NCBI GenBank assembly: GCA_963819885.1
Contig: CAWFXV010000014.1
Location: forward strand, 1 to 64,000
Direction of reading: 5' to 3'
Source: JACVRX01 sp963819885
GTDB taxonomy: Bacteria > Actinomycetota > Actinomycetes > Jiangellales > Jiangellaceae
DNA length: 64,000 nt
Program-made: the position numbers and the translations under genes
Shown: piece by piece, positions 35,721-44,866 of the stretch
Layout: the number at the start of each line of letters is the position of its first letter
How positions within the stretch are numbered: position 1 is the stretch's first letter
Notes under the pieces: generated by a model
Told to the model about the DNA's origin: nothing
Seen by the model: only the letters and a program-made list of their open reading frames with translations
Database searches by the model: none

Positions 35721-37826
35721 TTGGAGCGACGGCTCGTCCACGTCGTCGACGTCCACGTCGGGCTGGCGGGCCAGCGCGCTCGGCCACCACATCCGCCCGC
35801 CGAGGTCGAGGTTGAGGGCCGTCACGAGCACCGACCGCACGACCAGCGTGTCCAGCAGGACGCCGAACGCCACGGCGAAGCCGATCTGGGCGAAAGCAAC
35901 CACGGGCAGCGTCGTCAGAACCGCAAATGTGCCAGCCAGCACCAGGCCAGCGGACGTGATCACCCCTCCGGTGGCAGCAAGAGCGATGAGTGCCCCGCGT
36001 CTGGTGCCGTACTGCCGCGCCTCCTCGTGTACGCGGGTCATCAGGAAGATGTTGTAGTCGATCCCGAGGGCGACCAGGAACACGAACACGAACAGCGGGA
36101 AGGCGGTGTCGGCTCCCGCAAAGCCGAAGACGTGTTCGAAGACGAGCGCACTGATGCCGAGGGCCGCAGCGAAGGACAACACCACCGTCGCGATCAAGAT
36201 CAGCGGCGCCACCAATGCCCGCAACAACAGGGCCAGGATCACGAACACGGCGAACAGGACCAGCGGCATGATGACCCAGCTGTCGCGTTCCGCGGCCCGC
36301 TGGGCATCAAGGTTCACGGCCGTGTTTCCGCCGACCAGGGCATCGGCGTCCGGTACCGCGTGGACGCTCTCCCGAACGCGGTCGACGGTGTCCTGGGCCG
36401 CCCGGCTGTCCGGCGCGGCTTCGAGTGTTCCCTCGAGGAACGCGTATTCGCCCACGACGACGGGCTCGCTCACGTCGGCGATTCCGTCGGTGCCGGCCAA
36501 CGCCTCGGCAACCGGCTCGGCCGCTGCTGCATCGGAGATGACGACGACGGGGCTACCCGTCCCGGCCGGGAAGTGGCGCGCCAGCGCCTCTTCGCCGGCG
36601 ATCGACGCAGGCTTGTCGACGAAGGAGTCACGGTTCGCCAGCACCCCAGTGTCAAGGGTGACGAGCCCGAGCACCATCGCGCCGAGCGCGAATGACGTGC
36701 CGATCCACACCGCGCGCGGTCGACGGGCGATGCGCTGTCCGATCCCAGCCCAGAAGCCGGTCTCGGTGGGTTCTGGCGAGCCATACCGGGGCTTGACGGG
36801 CCAGAAGACCCAGCGGCCCACGACCACGAGCAGTGCCGGGAGAAGCGTCAGCATGGCCAACACACCCACCACGACGCCGATCGCGAGCACCGGGCCCATT
36901 CCGCGAGTCGAGTTCATCTGAGCGGCCAGGAGGCAGAGCATTCCCACAGCGACGGTGGCCGCGCTCGCGATGATGGCGGGGCTGGCCCGGCGCAGACCGT
37001 AGGCCATCGCCTCGTGCCGATCTTCGTGCCGGCGCAACTCCTCGCGGTAGCGCGCCACGATGAGCAGGGCGTAGTCGGTACTGGCGCCGAAGACGAGCAC
37101 CAGCAAGATGCCCGCAGTCTGCGCGTTGACGGTGACTCCTGCGTATTCGGCCAGCAGATACACGACGGCCTGAGCGACGGTGAGTGCCACGAACGCAGAA
37201 ATCACCGGGAACAGCCACATCACCGGGCTGCGATAGGAGAACAGAAGGATGACGATGACCACGGCCATCGCCGCATAGAGCAAGGTGGTGTCGATCCCCT
37301 CGAAGGCCTCGGCGAAGTCCGCCGAGACGCCTGCTGGTCCGGTAACGAACGCAGACAGCCCGTCGGGGGTGTCGCTGATGATCTCGGTCATCTCGTCGAC
37401 GACCTCGCCGATCTCGAACCAGCCACCCTCACCCGGATCGATCTCGGCGATGATCTGCAGCGCTTCGCCGTCGGCTGACGGTATAGGGCCGACGACCTCG
37501 TCGGGCACACCGTCGAGCGCGCCGATCTCCGCTGCTTGAGCCGCGGCCAAGGCGCCGTCGTCCGCGGTGATGCCGCCCTCGCGCTCGTACACCACGATCG
37601 CAGGCAGCCGGTCGCCGGTGGCGAACGCTTCCTGCTGGAGCTCGACGACTCTGGTCGATTCCGCGTCGCCGGGCAGCCACGACGCCGCATCGTTGTCCTG
37701 AGCACCCATCAGCTTTGCCGACAGCGGATACGCCACCGCCATGACGGCGACCCAGAAGCCGACGACGAGCCACTTCGCCCGCCGGCCGCATACCGCCGCT
37801 GCCAGCCTGGCCATGAGATTCACCAA
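35709..37826 (-). CDS. MMPL/RND-family transporter
   Basis: 705 residues, about 12 membrane helices in two MMPL halves. The first membrane segment is AKWLVVGFWVAVMAVAYPLS. Loop regions at about residues 50-170 and 405-500 are extracytoplasmic. Typical helices are GILLVLVFGASTDYALLIVARYREEL (quoted in part, near 245) and LGIDYNIFLMTRVHEEAR near 590, the family's charged relay region. The start may be GTG/ATG at 37826 or ATG 37814. It probably exports a lipid or a drug. Confidence 0.92.
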   Translation of the reverse strand: MVNLMARLAAAVCGRRAKWLVVGFWVAVMAVAYPLSAKLMGAQDNDAASWLPGDAESTRVVELQQEAFATGDRLPAIVVYEREGGITADDGALAAAQAAEIGALDGVPDEVVGPIPSADGEALQIIAEIDPGEGGWFEIGEVVDEMTEIISDTPDGLSAFVTGPAGVSADFAEAFEGIDTTLLYAAMAVVIVILLFSYRSPVMWLFPVISAFVALTVAQAVVYLLAEYAGVTVNAQTAGILLVLVFGASTDYALLIVARYREELRRHEDRHEAMAYGLRRASPAIIASAATVAVGMLCLLAAQMNSTRGMGPVLAIGVVVGVLAMLTLLPALLVVVGRWVFWPVKPRYGSPEPTETGFWAGIGQRIARRPRAVWIGTSFALGAMVLGLVTLDTGVLANRDSFVDKPASIAGEEALARHFPAGTGSPVVVISDAAAAEPVAEALAGTDGIADVSEPVVVGEYAFLEGTLEAAPDSRAAQDTVDRVRESVHAVPDADALVGGNTAVNLDAQRAAERDSWVIMPLVLFAVFVILALLLRALVAPLILIATVVLSFAAALGISALVFEHVFGFAGADTAFPLFVFVFLVALGIDYNIFLMTRVHEEARQYGTRRGALIALAATGGVITSAGLVLAGTFAVLTTLPVVAFAQIGFAVAFGVLLDTLVVRSVLVTALNLDLGGRMWWPSALARQPDVDVDDVDEPSLQLRT

Positions 37827-37916
37827 CCCTGCGTCTACGCGATCCGACGCATTCGAGGATGCCAGGTGCTGGTCAGTTCGAGATTGCCTACCCGTGACTC
37901 GAGGGCGTTGGGTGCG

Positions 37917-38492
37917 TCACACCGACGGCGTGGCCCGACGCCCGAACATGGTAAGCAGACGGGTCTGGGCGTCCGCCCCGTCGGGCATCGTCGGACGTTC
38001 GGCGATCGCTCCGGACGCTCGGTAGGACTCTTCCTGCGAGATGAACTCGTCGACGGAGAAGTCGACCAACTCAGGGTCGAGTCGAGTGTCGGCGCCGATC
38101 GCCGTAGCCAGGTCCCACGCGTGCACGACGTGGTCGAAGATCAGCTGGGTGAGGTAAAAGCTCGCGGGGAAGTCGCCGGCGGACAGATGCACTGTCGACT
38201 CGACTGACGGCAGCTCGCCGACGGCCCGGACAGCGTCATCATGTGCTGCGCGCCACACCGCTTTGGGCTCGTCGCCGAGCCGATCTCCGTCGAACCGGTC
38301 GCCGACCTGCTCGATGGTTTCGCCCCGCAAGAGCGGCGGAACCCATAAGTCCTCGACCGCGACATGATTGACCAGGGCGCGGACGTCCCATTCGGTGCAT
38401 GGTGTGCCCAGAGCCCATTGATCAGCGCCGACCTCGGCCACCCTGCGGTCGAACTCCTGACACGATCGTCCGAACAACCCGACGACGTCCAC
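37917..38492 (-). CDS. TIGR03086 metal-binding DinB-like protein (maleylpyruvate isomerase superfamily)
   Basis: 191 residues, four-helix DinB fold. LGTPCTEWDVRALVNHVAVEDLW near residue 28 carries the first metal histidine; LIFDHVVHAWDLATAIG near 118 carries the other two (HxxxH). This family includes mycothiol-dependent enzymes, so a thiol-transfer role with mycothiol is likely. ATG at 38492. No partner gene nearby. Confidence 0.88.
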   Translation of the reverse strand: MDVVGLFGRSCQEFDRRVAEVGADQWALGTPCTEWDVRALVNHVAVEDLWVPPLLRGETIEQVGDRFDGDRLGDEPKAVWRAAHDDAVRAVGELPSVESTVHLSAGDFPASFYLTQLIFDHVVHAWDLATAIGADTRLDPELVDFSVDEFISQEESYRASGAIAERPTMPDGADAQTRLLTMFGRRATPSV

Positions 38493-38593
38493 GTCCCCCT
38501 CCTCGACTCAGTCAACCCGCCGGCTCGCATCGTAGGCGCAGACAGGCCAACCCGACCGGGGAAACGAGATGGCCAGCAGAAGCGCGATTCGGT

Positions 38594-38995
38594 TCACTCC
38601 GGCTGAGACTCGACGGCAAGTACTTCGTCGTCCGGAGTCAGTTCGGCCGCCGGTTCCGCTGCCGGTTCCGATGCGAAATGAAACGCCCGGTTCAGGCCGG
38701 TGATGTCCAGCACGCGCCGAACCTGGGGCTGGATGTCGACGAGTGTGACCACCGCACCGCAGCGGGCAAGTCGCTTGCGCAGCAGGACCAGCATGCCCAG
38801 CCCACTCGAGTCGAGATAGGAAACCGTCGACAGATCGAGATGCACTGATCGATCGGCAGGCACTGCGAGGATCTCGTCGCGTAGATCGGGCACCTGGGTG
38901 ACGTCGATCTCTCCGGTCCAGCGCAAACTCGTCACCGCATGCCCCCCGGCAACCGAGAACACCGCGGCGGAAGCGGGAGTCGCGCGTCGTCCCAT
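38594..38995 (-). CDS. STAS-domain anti-sigma factor antagonist
   Basis: 133 residues from ATG 38995. VTSLRWTGEIDVTQVPDLRDE is the first strand/helix. LDLSTVSYLDSSGLGMLVLL near residue 70 is the phosphorylatable-serine motif of SpoIIAA/RsbV proteins. The C-terminus has an acidic tail (EPAAEPAAELTPDDE). An anti-sigma kinase is not visible in the window. An alternative start 21 bases upstream exists. Confidence 0.87.
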   Translation of the reverse strand: MGRRATPASAAVFSVAGGHAVTSLRWTGEIDVTQVPDLRDEILAVPADRSVHLDLSTVSYLDSSGLGMLVLLRKRLARCGAVVTLVDIQPQVRRVLDITGLNRAFHFASEPAAEPAAELTPDDEVLAVESQPE

Positions 38996-39301
38996 GGCAC
39001 ATCGCCCTGTCAACATGAAGGAAAGTGGGCGCCGCTTGACGACCGCTGGTCTCAGTGTCTACTGGCCATGACACACGGGCAAGGCCTCGGTCGGGCAGTT
39101 GTGCCGCCCGGCCGCCCAGTTCATCGCAATGGCAACCGGTCTGGCCACTCAGCTCGGCTTTCGGTAGCCAACGTCGCGAAGTCTCGAACCGGCCACTCGA
39201 CCAAATCGGATCGACGTCGCCAACGGTGGGTGTCGAAAGCCGGCGGAGTGCGTTTTCCGACACACTGGGCTGATGGCTGCTAAGACGCGAAGGAGCGCAT
39301 C

Positions 39302-39991
39302 GTGACCGACACTCCGGTAACCGTTCGGGCCCGTCTTGATGAGCCGCTCTCCGGCTGGCTGTGGCTGGTGAAGTGGCTCCTGATCATTCCGCACGCCATC
39401 ATCCTGGCGTTCCTGTGGCTCGGCTTCCTGGCCGTGTCCGTGATCGCCTTCTTCGCCATTCTGTTCACCGGCCGATATCCCCGCGGTCTGTTCGACTTCA
39501 ACGTCGGGGTGCTGCGGTGGACGTGGCGGGTCGGCTACTACGCCTACGGTGCCCTCGGCACGGACCGATACCCACCGTTCACCCTCGCCGACGATCCCAG
39601 CTACCCGGCGCAATTAGAAGTCGAATACCCGGACCAGTTGTCCCGCGGTCTCGTCCTCGTCAAGTGGTGGCTGCTGGCGATCCCGCAGCTGTTGATCATC
39701 GGGGCGTTCAGTACCGGGAGTTACGTGCTGGGCGGGGTGACGGCCACCGGTGAGCGGTGGTATGTCCAGATGCCGAGCCTGCTGAGCCTTTGCGTGCTCA
39801 TCGCCGCAGTCGCGGTTCTCTTTACGAGGCGGTACCCGGGTGGGTTGTTCGACTTCGTCATCGGGATGAACCGCTGGATGCTACGGGTGGCGGCGTACGT
39901 GGCGTTGATGACCGACTCCTACCCGCCGTTCCGCCTCGACCAGGGCGCCGAGGAGCCACCATCGGGTATTGAACAGGAGACCTCGGCGTAA
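39302..39991 (+). CDS. DUF4389 membrane protein
   Basis: 229 residues with two tandem copies of the DUF4389 unit. Each has a hydrophobic stretch (LIIPHAIILAFLWLGFLAVS, LLAIPQLLIIGAFSTGSYVL) followed by FTGRYPRGLFDFNVGVLRWTWRVGYYAYGAL-type sequence (repeated as FTRRYPGGLFDFVIGMNRW). Four membrane segments are predicted. GTG at 39302 follows AAGGAG. Function unknown. Confidence 0.88.
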   Translation: MTDTPVTVRARLDEPLSGWLWLVKWLLIIPHAIILAFLWLGFLAVSVIAFFAILFTGRYPRGLFDFNVGVLRWTWRVGYYAYGALGTDRYPPFTLADDPSYPAQLEVEYPDQLSRGLVLVKWWLLAIPQLLIIGAFSTGSYVLGGVTATGERWYVQMPSLLSLCVLIAAVAVLFTRRYPGGLFDFVIGMNRWMLRVAAYVALMTDSYPPFRLDQGAEEPPSGIEQETSA

Positions 39992-40019
39992 GCATGCGCC
40001 CCGACGTTCGGGCGAAGGT

Positions 40020-40145
40020 CCCGGCCGGCGCCGTCGGCCCGATGAACCCGGTGATCGTGCCGGGCGGCACGTCGAAGCCAAGGTCGTCGACAGCGGTGAC
40101 GCTGCCGAACCGCTTGGTCAAACCCTGAACAGAGATGGCGGTCAT
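40020..40145 (-). pseudogene. ABC transporter ATPase fragment truncated at Walker A
   Basis: From ATG 40145 the reading is MTAISVQGLTKRFGSVTAVD then DLGFDVPPGTITGFIGP, a perfect ABC-2-type ATPase N-terminus. It is lost where NGAGKTT should follow. Nothing downstream resembles the rest of the ATPase or a permease. The cut marks the left side of the accessory region. Confidence 0.7.
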
Positions 40146-40320
40146 GAATCACTGCTGAACTAGGACCTATTGCGTGATTGAGACCGTATGAATCAGGCCA
40201 CGCGGAGTCGTCAGCCCAGAGATGACATCTGCCACAGCTGCGTATATCCGCAGCCGTAGGCCATCCAGCTGGCACGACGCTGTTGACTGGGTGGGACCGC
40301 TGTCGCCGTTCCCGGCCCGC

Positions 40321-40359
40321 CGTGCGTCACGCACGGTTCCGATATCCGGTATCGGGACC
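40321..40359. repeat. Two adjacent inverted repeats
   Basis: CGTGCG-TCA-CGCACG (40321-40335) is followed directly by GGTTCCGATA-TCCGG-TATCGGGACC (9 of 10 bases paired). They are in the gene-poor 40146-40530 stretch between the ATPase fragment and the amidohydrolase. They could be operator, attachment or terminator structures. No gene is seen in that stretch. Confidence 0.4.
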
Positions 40360-40530
40360 GCCTCGGTAGTGATTACTCCAACACGGACAAGGAGGTTTCG
40401 CACAAACGGCGGTGCAATGTTTGCCGGGCGGTCATGTCCTGTTCCCAAGTTCGCAGGTCGTCAGCTGTCATATCCTGCAGAATGGTGGCGCGGGTGGCTC
40501 CCTTCTCGAGACCGTGAAGGAGGGGACGTG

Positions 40531-42012
40531 GTGGCCGAACCGGTGGTTGACATCCACTGTCATGTTTTTAACGCCGACGACCTGCCGGTCCGGGGTTTCG
40601 TCCAGCGCCTGCACCTGAGCACCCCGGTGTTGGGCCCAATGCTGTCGATCCTGGTGGACCGGGTCGTGCAGGGCCGGGCACCTGGGTACCGGCAGGACAT
40701 CGCGCGGATCCGCAGGCTCCTGGCCACGGCAGGTGGCGAGGCCGACGTTGCTCGCGAAGTACTTGGCCCGGAAGCCCTGGTCGCCCGGTGGGGCATGGAG
40801 GCAGGCTCGGAGTTGGAGACAGATGTCGACCTGGCTCTTGCCGACCTGATGGCCGACGACCCCGTCTTCGTCCGTCGGCTTACCGCGGCGCTGGAGGCGG
40901 AGACCGGCACGCCCGCAAGCATCGGAGCCGAGACGGCGGAAGGCTGGTTCGACCGCCTCGACACGACCCGCAGGGCAGTGCGGTGGGCGAGGTTGTTCGG
41001 CCTCTCCCGCCTGGACATCGCCGCCGAGCTCGTTCGAACGTTCTCGAACGAAGTGGACCTCTATTGCCCACTGCTCGTTGACCTCGGCGAGGGTCTCGGC
41101 GACCGGCCCAGCACGTCGATGCGTGAGCAGGTGGAGATGCTAGAGGGCATCAGCACGCTCAGCATGCGCGGTGCATTGCCTGGCGGCGGCGGGGCTCGGC
41201 TGCACCCCTTCGTTGGGTTCGACCCACGGCGCCAGGTGCGCGCGGTGGTCGCCGGTGCTCCTGACACTCCGTTCGATATCGTCAAATCGGCCGTGCTCGA
41301 GCATGGCTTCGTTGGGGTGAAGGTCTACCCACCGATGGGCTGGCGCCCGGTAGGCAACCGGGCCACGGTGGATATGCCGGACGCGGAGGCCAAGCTCCTT
41401 GACCAGGAGCTGCGCAAGTTCTACACCTGGTGCGAGCAGGAGCAAGTGCCGATAACGGCCCATGGCAACCGCTCCAACCACGCCCACGAAACGTTCAAGA
41501 ACTTCGCCGGCCCGGCCGGCTGGGCCGCAGTGCTTCGCGAGTTCCCCGACCTGCACCTGAACCTTGGCCATTTCGGCGGACCACCCGTGCCGGCCCCTGG
41601 ATCGTCCTGGCCTTGGCGCATCGCCGCCTTGACTGCGAAGCACGAGCACGTATACGCCGACGTCGGGAACCACCGCATCGACGACGCAGAAGTCGCCTCC
41701 GGCTACGCTTCGATGCTGGCACAAATGTTCGGCGACACGGCTATCCGGATCATCTCGGAGCGGCTGATGTACGGCTCGGACTGGTTCATGCTCGCGATTC
41801 TGCCCAAACATGAAGACTTCCTGCGGACGTACCGCTCACTTTATCGTAAGCACCTCGGACAGGCAGCTACCCGACGCTTTCTTGGGCGAAACGCGCTGCG
41901 GTATCTGGGTTTTGACGACGCGACAAATGCGAACGCAATCCGGCTCCGTAAGCACTACAGTCGGTTCGCACCCGACCGAATCCCAATGTGGCTTTCCGTG
42001 GCCGAGAGCTGA
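40531..42012 (+). CDS. Large amidohydrolase-family protein
   Basis: 493 residues. Metal site VVDIHCHVFNADDLPVRGFV at the N-terminus; VGVKVYPPMGWRPVG near 265; VPITAHGNRSNHAHETF near 310; NLGHFGG near 345; the closing aspartate in LMYGSDWFMLAIL near 415. It is ~150 residues longer than typical PF04909 enzymes owing to a helical insert at about 45-200. GTG 40531 (or 40528) follows AAGGAGG. It stands alone as first gene of the accessory region. The substrate is unknown. Confidence 0.82.
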   Translation: MAEPVVDIHCHVFNADDLPVRGFVQRLHLSTPVLGPMLSILVDRVVQGRAPGYRQDIARIRRLLATAGGEADVAREVLGPEALVARWGMEAGSELETDVDLALADLMADDPVFVRRLTAALEAETGTPASIGAETAEGWFDRLDTTRRAVRWARLFGLSRLDIAAELVRTFSNEVDLYCPLLVDLGEGLGDRPSTSMREQVEMLEGISTLSMRGALPGGGGARLHPFVGFDPRRQVRAVVAGAPDTPFDIVKSAVLEHGFVGVKVYPPMGWRPVGNRATVDMPDAEAKLLDQELRKFYTWCEQEQVPITAHGNRSNHAHETFKNFAGPAGWAAVLREFPDLHLNLGHFGGPPVPAPGSSWPWRIAALTAKHEHVYADVGNHRIDDAEVASGYASMLAQMFGDTAIRIISERLMYGSDWFMLAILPKHEDFLRTYRSLYRKHLGQAATRRFLGRNALRYLGFDDATNANAIRLRKHYSRFAPDRIPMWLSVAES

Positions 42013-42210
42013 CCCACACAGACCGCCAGTTATCAGTGGGAGTCCCGTCCACGACGAGATCGAGTGCCTTTCTGATGAAACATTGTCGGAGTGCCCGTAG
42101 TCGTGCTCGAGCGCGGCCCTCGCGCCGTCGAATTGCGCCAGTTGTGCACTCCCGGTCGACCACAAGACCAGCGGAGGAGGATGTCGCGGCCCACTGCCCG
42201 AAAGCAACAG

Positions 42211-42699
42211 CTAGTCCTGCATTCGAAGATACTCGGCCCAGGAATGTCGGTTGATGTTGTCGTGGATGAACGTGCTGGTGGACATGGCGACCGCGCCACC
42301 GATGGCTCCAAGGATGGCTGTAGTCGACGGGTCTGCATCCCGGACCGCCAGCGACGTGTACGCGCCCAGAATCGTGCCAAACATCACCGCCTTCAGGCTA
42401 ACTGGTCCCCGAACCCCTCTTCCTGCCCGCTCGAGGATGTCGGCGACCGCGAATGCGAGGGAGCTGGCGTCGGGTCGCTGCTTGATCTTGGCTGCCTGCT
42501 GCGTCACGTCAGATTCTTGAAACGCGAGGCGCCGGAGCTCGCCCAAGTCATCCACGTCCCTCTTGGTAAGACCGACAACGCTGAGCCGAAGTAGGTGGTA
42601 GCGAAGTCTCCGTGCCGCCGCGTCCTCAAAGCCCAGGCCGACTGCGGAGCTAAAATGCTCGCCGGCCTCAATAGGAACGGTGTTCTTACTTTCAGACAT
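42211..42699 (-). CDS. Unknown small membrane protein
   Basis: 162 residues. Residues 1-100 are soluble and helical (AAARRLRYHLLRLSVVGLTK, FQESDVTQQAAKIKQ). Residues ~108-150 hold two short membrane-prone segments rich in Gly/Ala (VMFGTILGAYTSLAV, AILGAIGGAVAMSTSTF), glycine-zipper-like. ATG at 42699 has AAAGGA upstream. Family not recognised. The layout resembles small SLATT-like effector proteins of defence loci, but this is only a shape similarity. Confidence 0.6.
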   Translation of the reverse strand: MSESKNTVPIEAGEHFSSAVGLGFEDAAARRLRYHLLRLSVVGLTKRDVDDLGELRRLAFQESDVTQQAAKIKQRPDASSLAFAVADILERAGRGVRGPVSLKAVMFGTILGAYTSLAVRDADPSTTAILGAIGGAVAMSTSTFIHDNINRHSWAEYLRMQD

Positions 42700-43985
42700 T
42701 AATGATGCGCCGTCCTTTCGATGCTCCCAGGCCACCAGGTAAGCGGATTTTCGTTGCCCATTTCGACCGCCCGGAGTGACGATCGCAGTTTCCTGGAAAT
42801 TTGTGTACCAGGCAACCCTCCCAGATGTCGGCTCTCGCAACCAAAGGTCCGGCCTGCTGGCCTCACCAACATGTTCCCGTCGCACGGCGCACTCCCGTTC
42901 CCAACGGCAGTTTGACCCAACGCGGTGCCGAAGCACCCTGAGCGGTCCGTGCTGTGACTGGCGCGGAAGTGTTGACAGTCGCATCACGCGTTTCTCCGCT
43001 GCCCAGATCACGATACGCCGCGGCCAGCCGACAGTATGAACAGCGTGGTCAACCCGGCTACCTCCGTCACTACTGGCGTGTAGATTCGGCGACCGGCCGA
43101 TGGCGACTATCCAGGTACGACCAACCTTGGTCCAAATAACGGCGACGCCACCGTCGCTGCCTACCCTGAGCGTCTGCCGCGCCGCGTCGTCCCGGCCGTA
43201 GGCAAGGGTGCTCAGATCGCCTTACAGCCATGCCGCAGAGGTGTCGCCGTTCCGTAGCTCCAATTACTCCTCACTGTCGAAGGACATCAGCGGTCCGGAC
43301 AACCGCCACCCGATCACCACGAACTCCGGATTGAACCGGTTGACCGCGACGCGCTGGTTGCGATCACCCTGTGTGTCCATGTCGAAACCCGGGTAGGCCT
43401 CCCAGTGACCGCCGCCGTCATCTGGTCGACGGACGCCGATCATGGTCTGGTCCGAGGATTCTTCGCTTACGCCACACATAACCCGCGGATCGCCGCGGGA
43501 CATCGCCCGCGTCGTCCGCCACCTGTAGCCCGCGAACGAACGGGTCGCCACGGACTGCCGCGTCGGAAACCCCGTGGACTGCTACCAGTCGCCAAAGAAC
43601 TTGCCGAAGTGTTGTTGGACCCTCTCGCCCATGCGGCCAACACTCCACGCGGTCCGACGCAGATACAGGGGCGCGGGCGGCCATAGCTCGGGAAAGCCAC
43701 AGGCATACAAGAGAACGTTATTTGCGCGACATCAGCGTGCAACGGCGATTCTGGACAATCTAAGGGTAGCGGCGAGGTCTGGAATCGGTGGCGCATGCCG
43801 CAGTTCGGCAGGCGCTCGGCAGTGTCGTGGCCGATCCCGGCCACTTTTTTCTGGCAGTGCCTAGAACATCGACGTGGTCGCGAGTACACTGACCCTTGAT
43901 GTGGGTGGCGGTTGTAGCCGAATGGGGTTCTTACCTGTGTCGGCATTTTGAGGGTTTTTGACGCATTACTGGCCTTTCGGGCAGG
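42700..43985. other. Gene-poor, AT-richer interval
   Basis: About 1.3 kb with only short, mutually overlapping frames, many stops and no good ribosome sites. The best candidate is a minus frame at 43264-43551 (described separately). The rest looks like decayed DNA or long regulatory sequence. No RNA gene is evident. Confidence 0.4.
43264..43551 (-). CDS. Doubtful small protein or gene remnant
   Basis: 95 residues from GTG 43551. The last 45 residues (GFDMDTQGDRNQRVAVNRFN, PEFVVIGWRLSGPLMSF) have GC-rich third positions like real coding DNA; the first half does not. No family is recognised and no clear ribosome site is seen. It may be the C-terminus of a broken gene. Confidence 0.3.
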   Translation of the reverse strand: MATRSFAGYRWRTTRAMSRGDPRVMCGVSEESSDQTMIGVRRPDDGGGHWEAYPGFDMDTQGDRNQRVAVNRFNPEFVVIGWRLSGPLMSFDSEE

Positions 43986-44000
43986 GTCAGGAGGACGGGG

Positions 44001-44762
44001 ATGACAACACTTCCAGTGCATGAGTTGGCGACCCGCTCGGCTTTCATCTTTAGAGCGACTGTGCAGCGGCTCAATGCGAGTACATTGACTGCGATTTCGG
44101 CTACTGAGAATGAAGCAGTCGTCCGGGTTGACGAGGTCTTCGATGCTCCGGCAGTACTCGGCGACCTTACCGGCAAGGAGATCACAATCCAGCTCGCGGC
44201 ACCTGCACCGGCCGGCACGTCAAAGCAGGCGATTTTTTATGCTCGGCCCTGGCTTTATGGAGAGAGCATCGCAGTTCAGGAGGTCGGCCGAACGGAGATC
44301 GGCCCGCGCGTGACCAAGGCCAACATCGCTGATACTCGCAGGGAGTTTATGGCGATGATCGAGGAACAGTCAGACCAACCGCTGAAAGCCCGGCTCAGCG
44401 AGGCTGGCGCCGTAGTTGTGGGAAGGGTCGTCAACACCCGTCCCGCTACTGCTCCCAGCCCGCGGGTTACAGAGCACGATCCTGGCTGGCAGGAAGCTGT
44501 GATAGCCGTCGAGTCCGTTGAGATGGGTGACTCTTCGGGGCAGACCGTTGATGTGCTGTTCGCCGGCAGCATGGACGTCATGTGGTTTCGGGCCCCGAAG
44601 CTCCAGGTAGGCCGGGAGGGAATCTGGCTGCTACGCCGAGGCGGACCGTCCGGAGTCACCGCCGCGGCGTGGACCTGCCTCGACCCGTTGGATGAGCTTC
44701 CCAAGGAACAACTCAGCCGAGTGCGCGAACTTATCGCAACCGTCAGGCAATCGAATCAGTGA
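44001..44762 (+). CDS. Unknown soluble protein
   Basis: 253 residues, no signal peptide. The N-terminal half is a beta-rich module (FIFRATVQRLNASTLTAI, VVRVDEVFDAPAVLGDLTGK) that is echoed in the second half (AVVVGRVVNTR, VIAVESVEMGDSSGQTVDVLF). It therefore looks like two OB- or tandem-barrel-like repeats of about 110 residues. AGGAGG precedes ATG 44001. It lies 104 bases before the beta-propeller gene on the same strand, so the two may be one operon. Family not recognised. Confidence 0.7.
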   Translation: MTTLPVHELATRSAFIFRATVQRLNASTLTAISATENEAVVRVDEVFDAPAVLGDLTGKEITIQLAAPAPAGTSKQAIFYARPWLYGESIAVQEVGRTEIGPRVTKANIADTRREFMAMIEEQSDQPLKARLSEAGAVVVGRVVNTRPATAPSPRVTEHDPGWQEAVIAVESVEMGDSSGQTVDVLFAGSMDVMWFRAPKLQVGREGIWLLRRGGPSGVTAAAWTCLDPLDELPKEQLSRVRELIATVRQSNQ

Positions 44763-44866
44763 TCCATCGTCGGGGGACGGTGTCGGGTGAAAGATCGCCG
44801 GAAACGATCTGATTCCACCAGGAGGTCCTATGGGCCTCAGGTGACGGCCGAGAGGACAGTGCCGAG

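Noticed and set aside
40335..40359. Fourth operator of the XRE regulon
   Set aside because: It contains TTCCGATA but the arms are longer and spaced differently (10-bp arms, 5-base loop), and no promoter of the cluster is near.
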